Below, piece after piece: positions 18,670-27,681 of a DNA stretch of 64,000 nt (position 1 is its first letter; every line of letters begins with the position of its first letter). The notes beneath the pieces were generated by a model. It saw only the letters and a list, made by a program, of their open reading frames with translations. It did not search any database and had not been told where the DNA came from. The position numbers were made by a program, and so were the translations under genes. The DNA is taken from positions 62,001-126,000 of the forward strand of contig CAYZPM010000002.1 of the NCBI GenBank assembly GCA_964480365.1, read 5' to 3'. The DNA comes from CAIQPV01 sp964480365 (lineage in GTDB: Bacteria; Pseudomonadota; Gammaproteobacteria; Burkholderiales; Gallionellaceae).

Positions 18670-21600
18670 TCAGTCTTTTTTCAATAAGTCATGACGCAAA
18701 AATGCCTCTCGAATCGTGGCGATGAGAGCATCGTTTTCCCATGGTTTGGTGATGAACTGGTATATCTCGCCTTTATTGATGGCGTCGGTCAATGTTCCGA
18801 TTTCGGTATATCCGCTCAGGATCATTCTCACCGTATTGGGGTGCATCAGTTTCACGCGGCGCAAAAATTCTACGCCGGTCATGCCTGGCATACGTTGATC
18901 GGAAAGCACCACCCCGACCGTATGCTTGGCCATCAAATCCAGCCCCTCCTCGCCACTTGCCGCAGTTAGAATGTTGTACCCCTCACGATGCAAGATGCGA
19001 CTCAGCGAGTTCAGCACATTCTTCTCATCATCCACCAATAGCAACATACGCTCCGACTGTGCCTGCGCCTGTTTGACCGCGTGGTGGTGTTCTAATAGCG
19101 CGATAAATTCACCCGGTGGAAGTGGTTGACTGAAGAAATATCCCTGTATCTCGTTGCAATGCAAGGAGCGCAGGTAACCAAGCTGCGATTCCGTCTCCAC
19201 CCCCTCGGCAATGGTAGACAAACCCAGACTGCGGGCGAGAGCGATTATGGCTTGCACGATGGCCGCATCACTGGGATCGAGCGTGATATTTTTGACGAAA
19301 GACTGGTCAATCTTCAACTTGTCTATCGGGAAATGCTTGAGATAGTTGAGGCTGGAATAGCCGGTGCCAAAATCATCGATGGCTAAACACAACCCCATTT
19401 CCTTGAATTTCTTCATGAGCTCCAAGGTGGACGCGACATTCTTCATCAGTGCGCCCTCGGTGAATTCCAACTCCAGATAGCACGTTGCCAGTCCGGTCTC
19501 ATCCAACGCACGGCGGACGACCTCGATCAAATTAGGATGCCTGAACTGTAGTGGCGAGACATTCACCGCCATGACCAGATCGTTATGCCCCTCGCTCTGC
19601 CAGCGCTTCATCTGGCCGCAGGCTTCCCGGATCACCCATTCGCCTATCGGCACGATCAGCCCGGTTTCTTCTGCCACCGGAATGAACTCAACCGGAGAAA
19701 TCAAGCCCCGCTCAGGGTGGCGCAGACGGATCAAGGCTTCGCAACCGATAATTTCGCCACTCAGAATACTCACCTGTGGCTGGTAGTACAGGACAAACCA
19801 GTTGTCCTTCAGCGCGTGGCGCAACTCACCGCGTATGGTGTGCAATTGCGTGGAATGTGCATTCATGGAAGGTGTGAAATAACAGTAGCTGTTGCGCCCA
19901 ACGTCCTTGGCCTGAAGCGCGGCCAAATCTGCATTTTTCGTTAGTTCGGCAAAGTCCTTGCCATCGTTCGGATATACCGCAATCCCAATGCGTGCGGTGA
20001 GTTCGATGTCCTGTTCCTCTATGGGCAAAGGCTCTTCAATAACACCCAGCAATACTTCTGCGACCAGATTGATTTCATTGATCTCGCCGGGATGATTGAT
20101 ATCCGGCATCACCACCACAAACGTGTCGCCGGAAAAACGCGACACCGTGGCCTGCTCGCCGGCACTCTCTGTTAGCCGGGCAGCGATGGCTCGCAAGACT
20201 TGATCGCCGGCCGCATGGCCGAGCAAGTCGTTGATTTCATGAAAGTGGTTCAGATTGATAAACAGCACGGCGACATACCGACCATGCGGGCGGGCGTGGG
20301 TGATTGCCTCAGTCACACGATCTTCCAGCAGCAAGCGATTGGGCAGATCCGTAATCGCATCGTAACGCAGCAGGTGGTGCAGTTGCTCCACGGCTTTTTT
20401 CTGGCTCAGGTCGCTATGCACGGCAAAGTAGTTGACCACCTTGCCAGCTTCGTCTTTCACCGTATTGATGCTCGACCACACCGGAAAAAATTCGCCTTTT
20501 TTGTTGCGTTCCCATATCTCGCCCCGCCAAAAGCCTTGCGTCAACAGGGCATCCCACATTTGAACGTAGAAATCACGCCCCTGCCTGCCCGATTTCAGGA
20601 TGCGCGGGTTCTTGCCTTTCACTTCCTCCAGTGTATAGCCGGTGGTGTCGGTAAACGCCTGATTGACCATGAGGATGTTGTTATCCGCATCGGTGATGAG
20701 CATCCCTTCGCTGCTCTTGTCAAACACTTTGGCATGGAGCCGCAATTGCGCTTCATCTTGCTTGTGCTGCTCTGCCGCCTGTATCTTGTCCAACGCGAAG
20801 GAAACGTCTCTGGCCATTTCCAGCAACATGTCTACGGCATCCTGCTGAAAATAGTCCTGTTCGGTGGCATAAACCATGAATACCCCACGGATGCCTCCAC
20901 CCCGGATCGGCAAGGACAAGCTGGAGCGGATGCCATAGCTCTTGGCGGTAGCGTGCCAAGGTGCAGTGTTCGCCTCGTTCATGAAATCGTTAGACAGCAC
21001 ATGGCGATTCTCAATTATTGCGATGCCTATGGGGCCGCACTCTCCAGCCAGATCTTCGCAATAATGTGCCACAATCAATTGGACGAGATTGTCTGCATCA
21101 CCCGCCATGGCAACTGGCGCAACGCACCGATTCGACTCATTCAACACGCCCACCCAGGCAAGACAAAACCCTCCTAATTCCTTGGCAACGCGGCAAACTT
21201 CGTCAAATATTTCCTGCCGGTCCTGCATGTAGACGATGGCCGAATTTGTTGCACTGAGTACGGCATACATCGCATTCTTGCGCAGGAGCGCGTGTTCCAG
21301 TTGCTTGCGCTCGGTGATGTTGTCGAAGACTGCGGCAAAGCAACCTTTACCGGCGCCATAAACAGAGATGGAAAACCATATACCCAATTGCTCGACGTAG
21401 TTTTCAAATCTTTCCGGGACGCCAGTTTCAGCCACCCTGCCATAGCTATCAAACAGATCCGGGTTCGATTCCTTTAGTCCAGGAATGACTGCGCTGACAT
21501 TTTTCCCAACGACATCTTTTAACCCGGTTAATTTTTCAAATGCCGAATTGACATCAAGATAAATGAAATCCATGGGTTGGCCGTTCTCAAAGATCATGCT

Positions 21601-22050
21601 GCAATACGCGAACCCTTCCAGCATGTTATCGAACAATGACCGATAGCGTAATTCACTCTCCTGAACGGAGATCTCCGCCTGCTTGAGTTTTCTTATATCC
21701 CGCTGCATCTGGTCGTTGGCTGCAACTAACTCGGCAGTCCGTTTTGAGACCAGTTCTTCAAGATGATCGCGGCTTTCGATCAGTTCATTATTAGCCAGTT
21801 TTTGCTCTGCAATGAGCCATTTCAAAGGCCGAAATACCAAATAATACAGAACTGGAAAAAGCAGGGAAATCAGGATGGAAGAATCCAGAATACCAGTTAG
21901 CCATCCCGGAATAGGAGGTAGCAAGCTGAAAACAACCATCACCGTCAACTCGATGACGAAAACCGTGAACATTAATATAGCCAGCAACCTGGCCGGTGAT
22001 AGCCCGCCTGCTTCAATATTGCCGTTTGGATTACTTTTTCTTTTGGTCAT
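18670..22050 (-). CDS. PAS/GAF/degenerate GGDEF/EAL/REC signalling protein
   Basis: Large membrane-bound c-di-GMP protein of about 1126 aa. N-terminal two to three membrane segments (about 15-75), coiled coil, PAS (about 140-250), GAF-like (about 265-415), PAS (about 430-545), GGDEF (about 560-720), EAL (about 735-980) and a C-terminal receiver (about 1000-1120). The GGDEF signature is degenerate (RFSGDTFVVVMPD), so no cyclase activity is expected. The EAL domain keeps CEALIRLRHPERG, the Glu in LELEFTEGALM and IDDFGTGYSSLNYLK, consistent with phosphodiesterase activity. The receiver keeps VVLSDQRMPGMTG and the Lys of ITKPWEND. A receiver at the C-terminus of an EAL protein is unusual. ATG 22050 is preferred; a TTG two codons upstream is possible. 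Confidence 0.92.
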   Translation of the reverse strand: MTKRKSNPNGNIEAGGLSPARLLAILMFTVFVIELTVMVVFSLLPPIPGWLTGILDSSILISLLFPVLYYLVFRPLKWLIAEQKLANNELIESRDHLEELVSKRTAELVAANDQMQRDIRKLKQAEISVQESELRYRSLFDNMLEGFAYCSMIFENGQPMDFIYLDVNSAFEKLTGLKDVVGKNVSAVIPGLKESNPDLFDSYGRVAETGVPERFENYVEQLGIWFSISVYGAGKGCFAAVFDNITERKQLEHALLRKNAMYAVLSATNSAIVYMQDRQEIFDEVCRVAKELGGFCLAWVGVLNESNRCVAPVAMAGDADNLVQLIVAHYCEDLAGECGPIGIAIIENRHVLSNDFMNEANTAPWHATAKSYGIRSSLSLPIRGGGIRGVFMVYATEQDYFQQDAVDMLLEMARDVSFALDKIQAAEQHKQDEAQLRLHAKVFDKSSEGMLITDADNNILMVNQAFTDTTGYTLEEVKGKNPRILKSGRQGRDFYVQMWDALLTQGFWRGEIWERNKKGEFFPVWSSINTVKDEAGKVVNYFAVHSDLSQKKAVEQLHHLLRYDAITDLPNRLLLEDRVTEAITHARPHGRYVAVLFINLNHFHEINDLLGHAAGDQVLRAIAARLTESAGEQATVSRFSGDTFVVVMPDINHPGEINEINLVAEVLLGVIEEPLPIEEQDIELTARIGIAVYPNDGKDFAELTKNADLAALQAKDVGRNSYCYFTPSMNAHSTQLHTIRGELRHALKDNWFVLYYQPQVSILSGEIIGCEALIRLRHPERGLISPVEFIPVAEETGLIVPIGEWVIREACGQMKRWQSEGHNDLVMAVNVSPLQFRHPNLIEVVRRALDETGLATCYLELEFTEGALMKNVASTLELMKKFKEMGLCLAIDDFGTGYSSLNYLKHFPIDKLKIDQSFVKNITLDPSDAAIVQAIIALARSLGLSTIAEGVETESQLGYLRSLHCNEIQGYFFSQPLPPGEFIALLEHHHAVKQAQAQSERMLLLVDDEKNVLNSLSRILHREGYNILTAASGEEGLDLMAKHTVGVVLSDQRMPGMTGVEFLRRVKLMHPNTVRMILSGYTEIGTLTDAINKGEIYQFITKPWENDALIATIREAFLRHDLLKKD

Positions 22051-22106
22051 AGTCAAAACGCTCTATGGTGGGAAAGGATTCACACTTTAACTTTATCCCT
22101 TGCACC

Positions 22107-23198
22107 CTATTGTTCCTGAACAACGTGCCGCACCGGCAACCATACCTTGAACGTGGTGCCTTTTCCAACTTCGCTTTTCACCTCGATGCGCCCATGGTGT
22201 TTCTGGATAATGCCATACGATAGCGATAAGCCCAGCCCCGTCCCTTTGCCTATCGGCTTAGTGGTAAAGAAGGGGTCGAAAATTTTTTGCATACACTCCG
22301 GTGCGATGCCCTTGCCCGTATCCGAGATTTCTACCCACACCTCGTTATTCTGTTGGCCAGTCCGTATGGAGATCGTGCCGCGTTGTTCGATGGCATGGGC
22401 GGCATTCACCAGCAAATTCATGAATACCTGATTGAGTTGCGAGGGCAGGCATTCCACTAGCGGAATAGCCCCGTACTCCTTGATCACGTCGGCCTTGTAT
22501 TTGATTTCATTGTTGACGATGTTGAGCGTGCTATCCAGACCATGATGCAGGTCGGCATAATGCCACTCGTCTGCGGCATCCGCATGGGCGAAGTCCTTCA
22601 GGCTCTGCACAATCGTTTTGACGCGCGTAATGCCGTCTTTCGATTCGACCATCAGCGCGCGCAGGTCTTCCTTCAGAAAAACGATGTCCAATTTTTCCTT
22701 GATCACCTGTAACCGGGCGCGTACCTCACCGTCGGCAATTGCGCTTTCCGCTTGTTCATAGCTGCCCAACAGGCTGAATATGTCCTGCACATATTTCTCC
22801 AGGGTACCCAAGTTGGAATAGACGTAGCCAATCGGGTTGTTGATCTCGTGCGCCACACCTGCCGCCAATTGGCCGATAGAGGCCAGCTTGTCCGATTGCA
22901 TCAATTGGTTCTGCGCTGCTTCCAGCTTTTTGATCAGGGAGCGCTGCTCTTCCTTCTCTTTCTTCAGCGCCAACTCGGTGCGCTGGTGTTCTGCCAATTC
23001 GTTGCGCAGCCCGGCATTGGTTTCCGTCAATTCCTTCGACATCAAATCGAGGGAGCGCTCAATCATCAGGCGGTCGGCGTCGGCACTGTTGTATGCCTCA
23101 TCCACTGTGGCCAGAAATGCCGATAATTCAGGGGGAAATGTTGCTGCATCTCCAAGGAATTTCTTGATCTGGCGTTGCAGCATCCGATGCATGCTCAT
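22107..23198 (-). CDS. Soluble sensor histidine kinase
   Basis: Histidine kinase of 363 aa without membrane segments. An N-terminal helical/coiled-coil part (about 1-110) precedes the dimerisation box ASIGQLAAGVAHEINNPIGY with the phosphorylated His, and a catalytic domain with the N box (NQVFMNLLVNAAHAIE), DTGKGIAPE, FDPFFTTK and GKGTGLGLSLSYGI. The ATG at 23198 overlaps the stop of the FIST gene (ATGA), so this kinase is probably the output of the FIST sensor. Its catalytic half is very close in sequence to that of the hemerythrin kinase at 24366-25892, implying duplication. No receiver-only partner lies directly downstream; the REC domains in this island are candidates. Confidence 0.9.
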   Translation of the reverse strand: MSMHRMLQRQIKKFLGDAATFPPELSAFLATVDEAYNSADADRLMIERSLDLMSKELTETNAGLRNELAEHQRTELALKKEKEEQRSLIKKLEAAQNQLMQSDKLASIGQLAAGVAHEINNPIGYVYSNLGTLEKYVQDIFSLLGSYEQAESAIADGEVRARLQVIKEKLDIVFLKEDLRALMVESKDGITRVKTIVQSLKDFAHADAADEWHYADLHHGLDSTLNIVNNEIKYKADVIKEYGAIPLVECLPSQLNQVFMNLLVNAAHAIEQRGTISIRTGQQNNEVWVEISDTGKGIAPECMQKIFDPFFTTKPIGKGTGLGLSLSYGIIQKHHGRIEVKSEVGKGTTFKVWLPVRHVVQEQ

Positions 23199-24331
23199 TG
23201 CTCCGAAAAGGTGGTGATGGTCATGGTTTGGTTGTGCAGTTCGCACTTGGTGAAGGTGCCATGCGGACAGATTTCGCCGTAGGAGTAGAAACCGGTGAGC
23301 ACGGTATTTTGTCCCAGCACCTCGCGCACACTTTCCACTTCTTCCTCAATACGCTGTTTCAGCACCAGCTTGCGCCCGACGCAACTGATGAGCAGGGCTA
23401 GCTCCGGCTCGACCGAGCCGAGCGTTTCGTAACTGGCGTGCGCCGCCCCCGCCGCTCCGTCGATAAGGCGGTCAAAGTTGGCCTTCATCAAACGGGCGTA
23501 GCCGCCTTCCGGCATATCCCCGGCAAAGGTCATACTCTGGGTTTCTTCATCGATCACCATTACGGCGCGCACCAGCCCGTAACCCTCATCGCCGGTGCGT
23601 AGCGCCAGCGGGAAAAGTAGTGCATCCGCCGGTCCGGCGTTATTCTCACCCAGATACTCTTTATACAGTTCCAGCGCCGAGCGCCCATCCAGTTCATACA
23701 GGATGTTGCCTTTCGAGCGCGTGATGAGGCGCTCAGGGCCAAATGGATCCCAGCCACCGAGAGAGCCATAGCCGACCTTGAGGCGGTCGCCGTAAAAGCC
23801 CAGTGCGGCGACCAATCCTTCAGTAAGCTCGCCGTCCGCGCACACTTGGGTTTGTTTGAAATTTGTACCGTCGCCCGCCATTCCGCCAGTCACGGCCACG
23901 TTTGTCGGCAGATTCTCGCGTAGGCCGCGCGCCAGCTCGGTGCCATTTATCTTTAGCCCGTCCGATAACACCACTACATGCACCAGTTGTTCGTGGGAGA
24001 GTGCTTGTGCCAGGCGTTTGCCTGCGCTCAGGCTGTCATCGTTTTCTCCTATGGCGGCCTGCACCAATTTGATCGTGGAATGTTCAAAACGTATGGCGGT
24101 TACGACGAGAGAATCATCGCGCACACGGGTACCGCAAATCTCGCCCGATGTGGAACAGCCAACAACTGGCGCACCGGAATAACGTGTGCGAACCTCATCC
24201 ATTCTGGACTTGTCGCCCAGGATGTTGGTGGCGCCGAACACCAGCACCAGCGATGCGTTCCCACCGAGAGGTGTTGCCTGTTCATTTTGCCAGCCTTCGC
24301 TGGCAGTCCAATATTGCTGTTCGATTTTCAT
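23195..24331 (-). CDS. FIST N/FIST C sensory protein
   Basis: Protein of 378 aa with a FIST N domain (about 25-220: SLVLVFGATNILGD, YSGAPVVGCSTSGEICG, LVVTAIRFEHSTIKLVQA) and a FIST C domain (about 225-360: RSALELYKEYLGE, LFPLALR, YSYGEICPHG). FIST proteins are thought to bind small ligands, possibly amino-acid-like, and pass the signal to partner kinases or cyclases. GGAAG stands ahead of the ATG. The 4-bp overlap with the kinase at 22107-23198 makes that kinase the likely partner. Confidence 0.9.
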   Translation of the reverse strand: MKIEQQYWTASEGWQNEQATPLGGNASLVLVFGATNILGDKSRMDEVRTRYSGAPVVGCSTSGEICGTRVRDDSLVVTAIRFEHSTIKLVQAAIGENDDSLSAGKRLAQALSHEQLVHVVVLSDGLKINGTELARGLRENLPTNVAVTGGMAGDGTNFKQTQVCADGELTEGLVAALGFYGDRLKVGYGSLGGWDPFGPERLITRSKGNILYELDGRSALELYKEYLGENNAGPADALLFPLALRTGDEGYGLVRAVMVIDEETQSMTFAGDMPEGGYARLMKANFDRLIDGAAGAAHASYETLGSVEPELALLISCVGRKLVLKQRIEEEVESVREVLGQNTVLTGFYSYGEICPHGTFTKCELHNQTMTITTFSEQ

Positions 24332-24365
24332 GATTTAATTTCTTCCATAGTCTGCAATTATTCCA

Positions 24366-25892
24366 TCAGCCTTGTTGGACTTGCCGCACCGGCAACCACA
24401 CCCTGAACGTGGAACCCTTGCCAACTTCGCTATTAACTTCGATGCGTCCGTTATGTTTCTGGATAATGCCGTACGACAGTGATAATCCCAATCCAGTACC
24501 CTTGCCCACTGGCTTGGTAGTGAAAAAAGGGTCAAAGATACGGTTAATATGTTCTGGATCAATACCTTTCCCGGTGTCTTCCACTTCCAGCCACACTTCA
24601 TCCCCGCTGGTTCCTGTGCGAACAGTGATGGTGCCCTTTTTTTCAATCGCTTGGGCGGCGTTCACTAGCAGGTTCATGAATACCTGATTAATCTGCGAAG
24701 GCATGCACTCGACTTCCGGCAACCCCGAATATTTCTTGACAATTTCTGCCTTGTATTTGATCTCGTTCGATACTACGTTGAGTGTACTGTCCATTCCCTG
24801 TTCGAGGTTGGCATGCTGCCAATTGGCCTCATCAACATGAGAAAAATCCTTGAGATCCTGAACGATGCGCGTGACCCGAGCCAGCCCATCCTGTGATTCT
24901 TTCAGCAGGCTGGGGATGTCCTCCACGAGATACGGAAAATCAACGTTCTTTTTGGTCAATTCCACCTTTGGAAACACCTTTGCATCGGTATTGGCTTCCT
25001 CAGATTCATACGCGGCAAGCACCTTGAACATGCTCGCGATGTATTTACCCAGCGTCCCGAGATTGGAATTAACAAACCCTACCGGGTTGTTGATTTCGTG
25101 GGCGACGCCGGCAGCAAGCTGTCCGATGGAAGCCATTTTTTCTGATTGCAGCAATTGGGTGTGGGCGGATTCGAGTTTTTCATTGAGTTGCTTCAACTCA
25201 CCGTTGTTGGCAAGCAACTGCTGGTTGGCTTGTTCTACGGCTGCGGTACGCTGCTTCACTCGCTCTTCCAATTGTTCGTTCAACACACGCAGGGCACCGT
25301 GCTCTGCCTCCAACTCCTGATTTTTTTGCATTACCTCCAATGTCTTGTCTCCAAGCTTACTGTACATTTCGTTTAAGGCTTCCAGCAACACGTTCGCCGC
25401 CTGGGTCATAAAAGCGTTCGCTTTCCGGGTGGCTTCATCGTGACTGGCGCCAGCCTGCAACGCCAGGATTTCCTGCGTCAGGCGCTTGTCCGAACCCAGA
25501 ATATGCTGAACTAGCCAGTTGGTCAGGTATTTCAGTAACGGTGCTACGAGTTGCCCGGAAATATCCGTGCTGCCAAGAAGTATTTTCGCGGCAACCATCA
25601 CTTGATCCGTGAATTGCCGATGCGCCTTGATATGGGTACCCTGATGGGCGGCATCGACCCCGTACTGCTTCATCAATTGTTCCTCGGTGTCGAAATGGTA
25701 CACCGTGTAATTCGCCAGTTCGGTCAGAATATCGCCCAGCTCCCCGGTGCTTGTCTGGTGTGCGCTGATAGCGCCCAGACGGTTGATTAAATCCACCAGC
25801 TTATGGTGTTGGGTATCCACCACATCAACGTCGGTATTGAACTTATTATCCCAAATGAAAGTCTCGAATTTTTCTTCAGTCACTGTATTCAT
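24366..25892 (-). CDS. Hemerythrin-domain histidine kinase
   Basis: Histidine kinase of 508 aa with an N-terminal bacteriohemerythrin (about 10-140): DVVDTQHHKLVDLINRL, YHFDTEEQLM, THIKAHRQF and QHILGSDKRL supply the di-iron ligands. A long coiled coil (about 195-265) leads to the H box ASIGQLAAGVAHEINNPVGF and a complete ATPase domain (NQVFMNLLVNAAQAIE, DTGKGIDPE, GKGTGLGLSLSYGI). Predicted cytoplasmic O2 or NO sensor feeding a phosphorelay. The start has GGAGAAAAA before the ATG. It lies 34 bp upstream of the FIST gene, consistent with co-transcription. Confidence 0.92.
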   Translation of the reverse strand: MNTVTEEKFETFIWDNKFNTDVDVVDTQHHKLVDLINRLGAISAHQTSTGELGDILTELANYTVYHFDTEEQLMKQYGVDAAHQGTHIKAHRQFTDQVMVAAKILLGSTDISGQLVAPLLKYLTNWLVQHILGSDKRLTQEILALQAGASHDEATRKANAFMTQAANVLLEALNEMYSKLGDKTLEVMQKNQELEAEHGALRVLNEQLEERVKQRTAAVEQANQQLLANNGELKQLNEKLESAHTQLLQSEKMASIGQLAAGVAHEINNPVGFVNSNLGTLGKYIASMFKVLAAYESEEANTDAKVFPKVELTKKNVDFPYLVEDIPSLLKESQDGLARVTRIVQDLKDFSHVDEANWQHANLEQGMDSTLNVVSNEIKYKAEIVKKYSGLPEVECMPSQINQVFMNLLVNAAQAIEKKGTITVRTGTSGDEVWLEVEDTGKGIDPEHINRIFDPFFTTKPVGKGTGLGLSLSYGIIQKHNGRIEVNSEVGKGSTFRVWLPVRQVQQG

Positions 25893-25938
25893 TTTTTCTC
25901 CAACTCAATGTCCGCAAAATATTCTATATTTCAACAAG

Positions 25939-26787
25939 CTACGCTTCCAGTATCTGATTAGCCACCGCGTCCAGTTGATCCGGTTCCGGCATTCCATCTT
26001 TGATCTGCTCCCAGTTTAGCTGGAGACGTTCACACAAAGTTTCCGGTAAACGGTTTATCAACGCCTCGCCGCGCAGTCCGTTTTCAAGCAAAACCGCTAT
26101 ATGCACCATACCGGTATACACCTCGAACGGCTCGTGTTCAGGCGTGCGCCAGTAGCGGATAGCATGTTCGATCTCCTGCGGAAAATTCCAGCGCTTGACC
26201 ATTTCAGCACCAATAAAAGAGTGGTCAAAGCCAAGTTTGGACTGTTCAATTTCAATCAAGCTTAACCCGGTAGTTTCCTGCTGTGCCAACATGTCCGCAA
26301 ATTGCTCCGGTATGCAAACATCCAGCACAAGCTGGCCGATGTCGTGAAACATGCCGACGGTGAAAGCCATCTGTTGATCATGGTCTAGATATTTTGCCAG
26401 GGCTTGGGTGAAGCAAGCCACGCGGAAGCTGCGCAGCCAGTAAGCACGCCGGTCAAACAGTTTGCCCGGCGTGTGGGGGAAGGCGAGCACAAATCCTGCC
26501 GACAATGCCAGCGAACGAATGGCATTGAAGCCCATTACCAGCGCCGCGTCCTGAATTGAACCGACCTCGCGCGACAAGCCGTAAAATGAGGAATTTGCTA
26601 CTTGTAGCACCTTTGCACTCAAGCCTTGATCCTGCGAAATCTTGTATGCTAAGGTGGATCGATCCAGATGATCGTCCTTAAAGCTGGCTATCACTTCCTG
26701 AACCACAATCGACAGCATGGGAAGTTGATGCAGCCTGGCGAGGATTTCATCCTTGCTTAAGGTATACCCATTATTTATGCCAGTCAT
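25939..26787 (-). CDS. HDOD-domain signalling protein
   Basis: HDOD protein of 282 aa, a catalytically uncertain relative of HD phosphohydrolases found in bacterial signalling. Visible are LPMLSIVVQEVIASF, the ISQDQGLSAKVLQVANSSFYG core and FTVGMFHDIGQLVLD, where the HD pair is kept. The ATG at 26787 is preceded by AAAGGCG; the frame runs on upstream to 26922 but overlaps the neighbouring REC gene. Likely an output or adaptor in the same pathway as the adjacent REC protein, as such genes often pair. Confidence 0.9.
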   Translation of the reverse strand: MTGINNGYTLSKDEILARLHQLPMLSIVVQEVIASFKDDHLDRSTLAYKISQDQGLSAKVLQVANSSFYGLSREVGSIQDAALVMGFNAIRSLALSAGFVLAFPHTPGKLFDRRAYWLRSFRVACFTQALAKYLDHDQQMAFTVGMFHDIGQLVLDVCIPEQFADMLAQQETTGLSLIEIEQSKLGFDHSFIGAEMVKRWNFPQEIEHAIRYWRTPEHEPFEVYTGMVHIAVLLENGLRGEALINRLPETLCERLQLNWEQIKDGMPEPDQLDAVANQILEA

Positions 26788-26812
26788 CGTTCGCCTTTCG
26801 TTCCGGTAAACA

Positions 26813-27643
26813 TTAAAGCTGTTTGATGTAGAGATCAGGATCGACCACCAGCACCCTGCCCCTGATTTGGGTAAGTTCGCCCATAACACAACACCAGCAA
26901 TTAACCTCCCTCCCATCCGCAAGGCACAGCTTTTTGCCTTCCAGTTTGGGACACCTGATGAAAGCGCAGCTCAATAATTCCGCCGGAATAACCTTATTCG
27001 CTGCTTCGCCCAGCAACGGCAACGTTCCGTCTGCACCGAACAAATGCTGCGCCATTTTATTGGCGACGGCGACCATCCCGTCTTCTCCAATACCGATGAC
27101 CGCCACTGGCAAATTTTCCAATATCTCCTGTGACACCTGCAGCACATCAAGATTGCGCAGGGCTTCACGGGTCTTTTCCTCCACACGTTTTTCAAGATCC
27201 CGGTTGATGCTCAACAAATTCTCGTTTGCCTCCTGAACTTCCTTGCGTAGCCGGATGTTTTCCATCTTCATTTCGTAGCGGTGAAAGGCTTCTTCCACGT
27301 TGGCTCGAAGCAGGTCATCGTCCCACGGCTTGGTGAGAAACTTGTAAATCGCACCACGGTTAATGGCGTCCGTCACCGAATTGAGTTCGGTATAGCCGCT
27401 CAGAACAATGCGTACGGTATCCGGATATAATTCTTTTACTTGACTCAAGAATTCCACGCCCGTCATTCCAGGCATGCGCTGGTCTGAAATGATGACGCCA
27501 ACTGTGTTGGATGCCAATAACTCCATCCCTTCCTTGCCACTGTTAGCCTGCAGGATTCGGTAGCCATCCCGACGTAGAAGTCGTTTCAGAGCGGCGACTA
27601 TATTCTCGTCGTCATCAACCAGTAAGAGTGTGCGGTCTGTCAT
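26813..27643 (-). CDS. Response regulator with coiled coil and PAS-like domain
   Basis: Protein of 276 aa. Receiver domain about residues 4-125 with LLLVDDDENIVAALKRLL, acceptor Asp in VIISDQRMPGMTG and Lys in LTKPWDDD. A coiled coil (about 125-165) joins it to a PAS-like region (about 165-276: ENLPVAVIGIGEDGMVAVAN). The C-terminal part carries five cysteines (SCAFIRCP, KLCL, VNCWCC), which might bind a metal or respond to redox; this is inference. There is no DNA-binding output. The receiver closely resembles the C-terminal receiver of the EAL protein at 18670-22050. Confidence 0.88.
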   Translation of the reverse strand: MTDRTLLLVDDDENIVAALKRLLRRDGYRILQANSGKEGMELLASNTVGVIISDQRMPGMTGVEFLSQVKELYPDTVRIVLSGYTELNSVTDAINRGAIYKFLTKPWDDDLLRANVEEAFHRYEMKMENIRLRKEVQEANENLLSINRDLEKRVEEKTREALRNLDVLQVSQEILENLPVAVIGIGEDGMVAVANKMAQHLFGADGTLPLLGEAANKVIPAELLSCAFIRCPKLEGKKLCLADGREVNCWCCVMGELTQIRGRVLVVDPDLYIKQL

Positions 27644-27681
27644 GGCAGGTTTAGGTAGTGGGTTACGAGGTCTTATAACGA

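Noticed and set aside
20200..21177. Plus-strand open frame of 325 codons opposite the PAS/EAL gene
   Set aside because: It is the complement of recognisable GAF, PAS and GGDEF coding sequence; no protein-like motifs in this direction.
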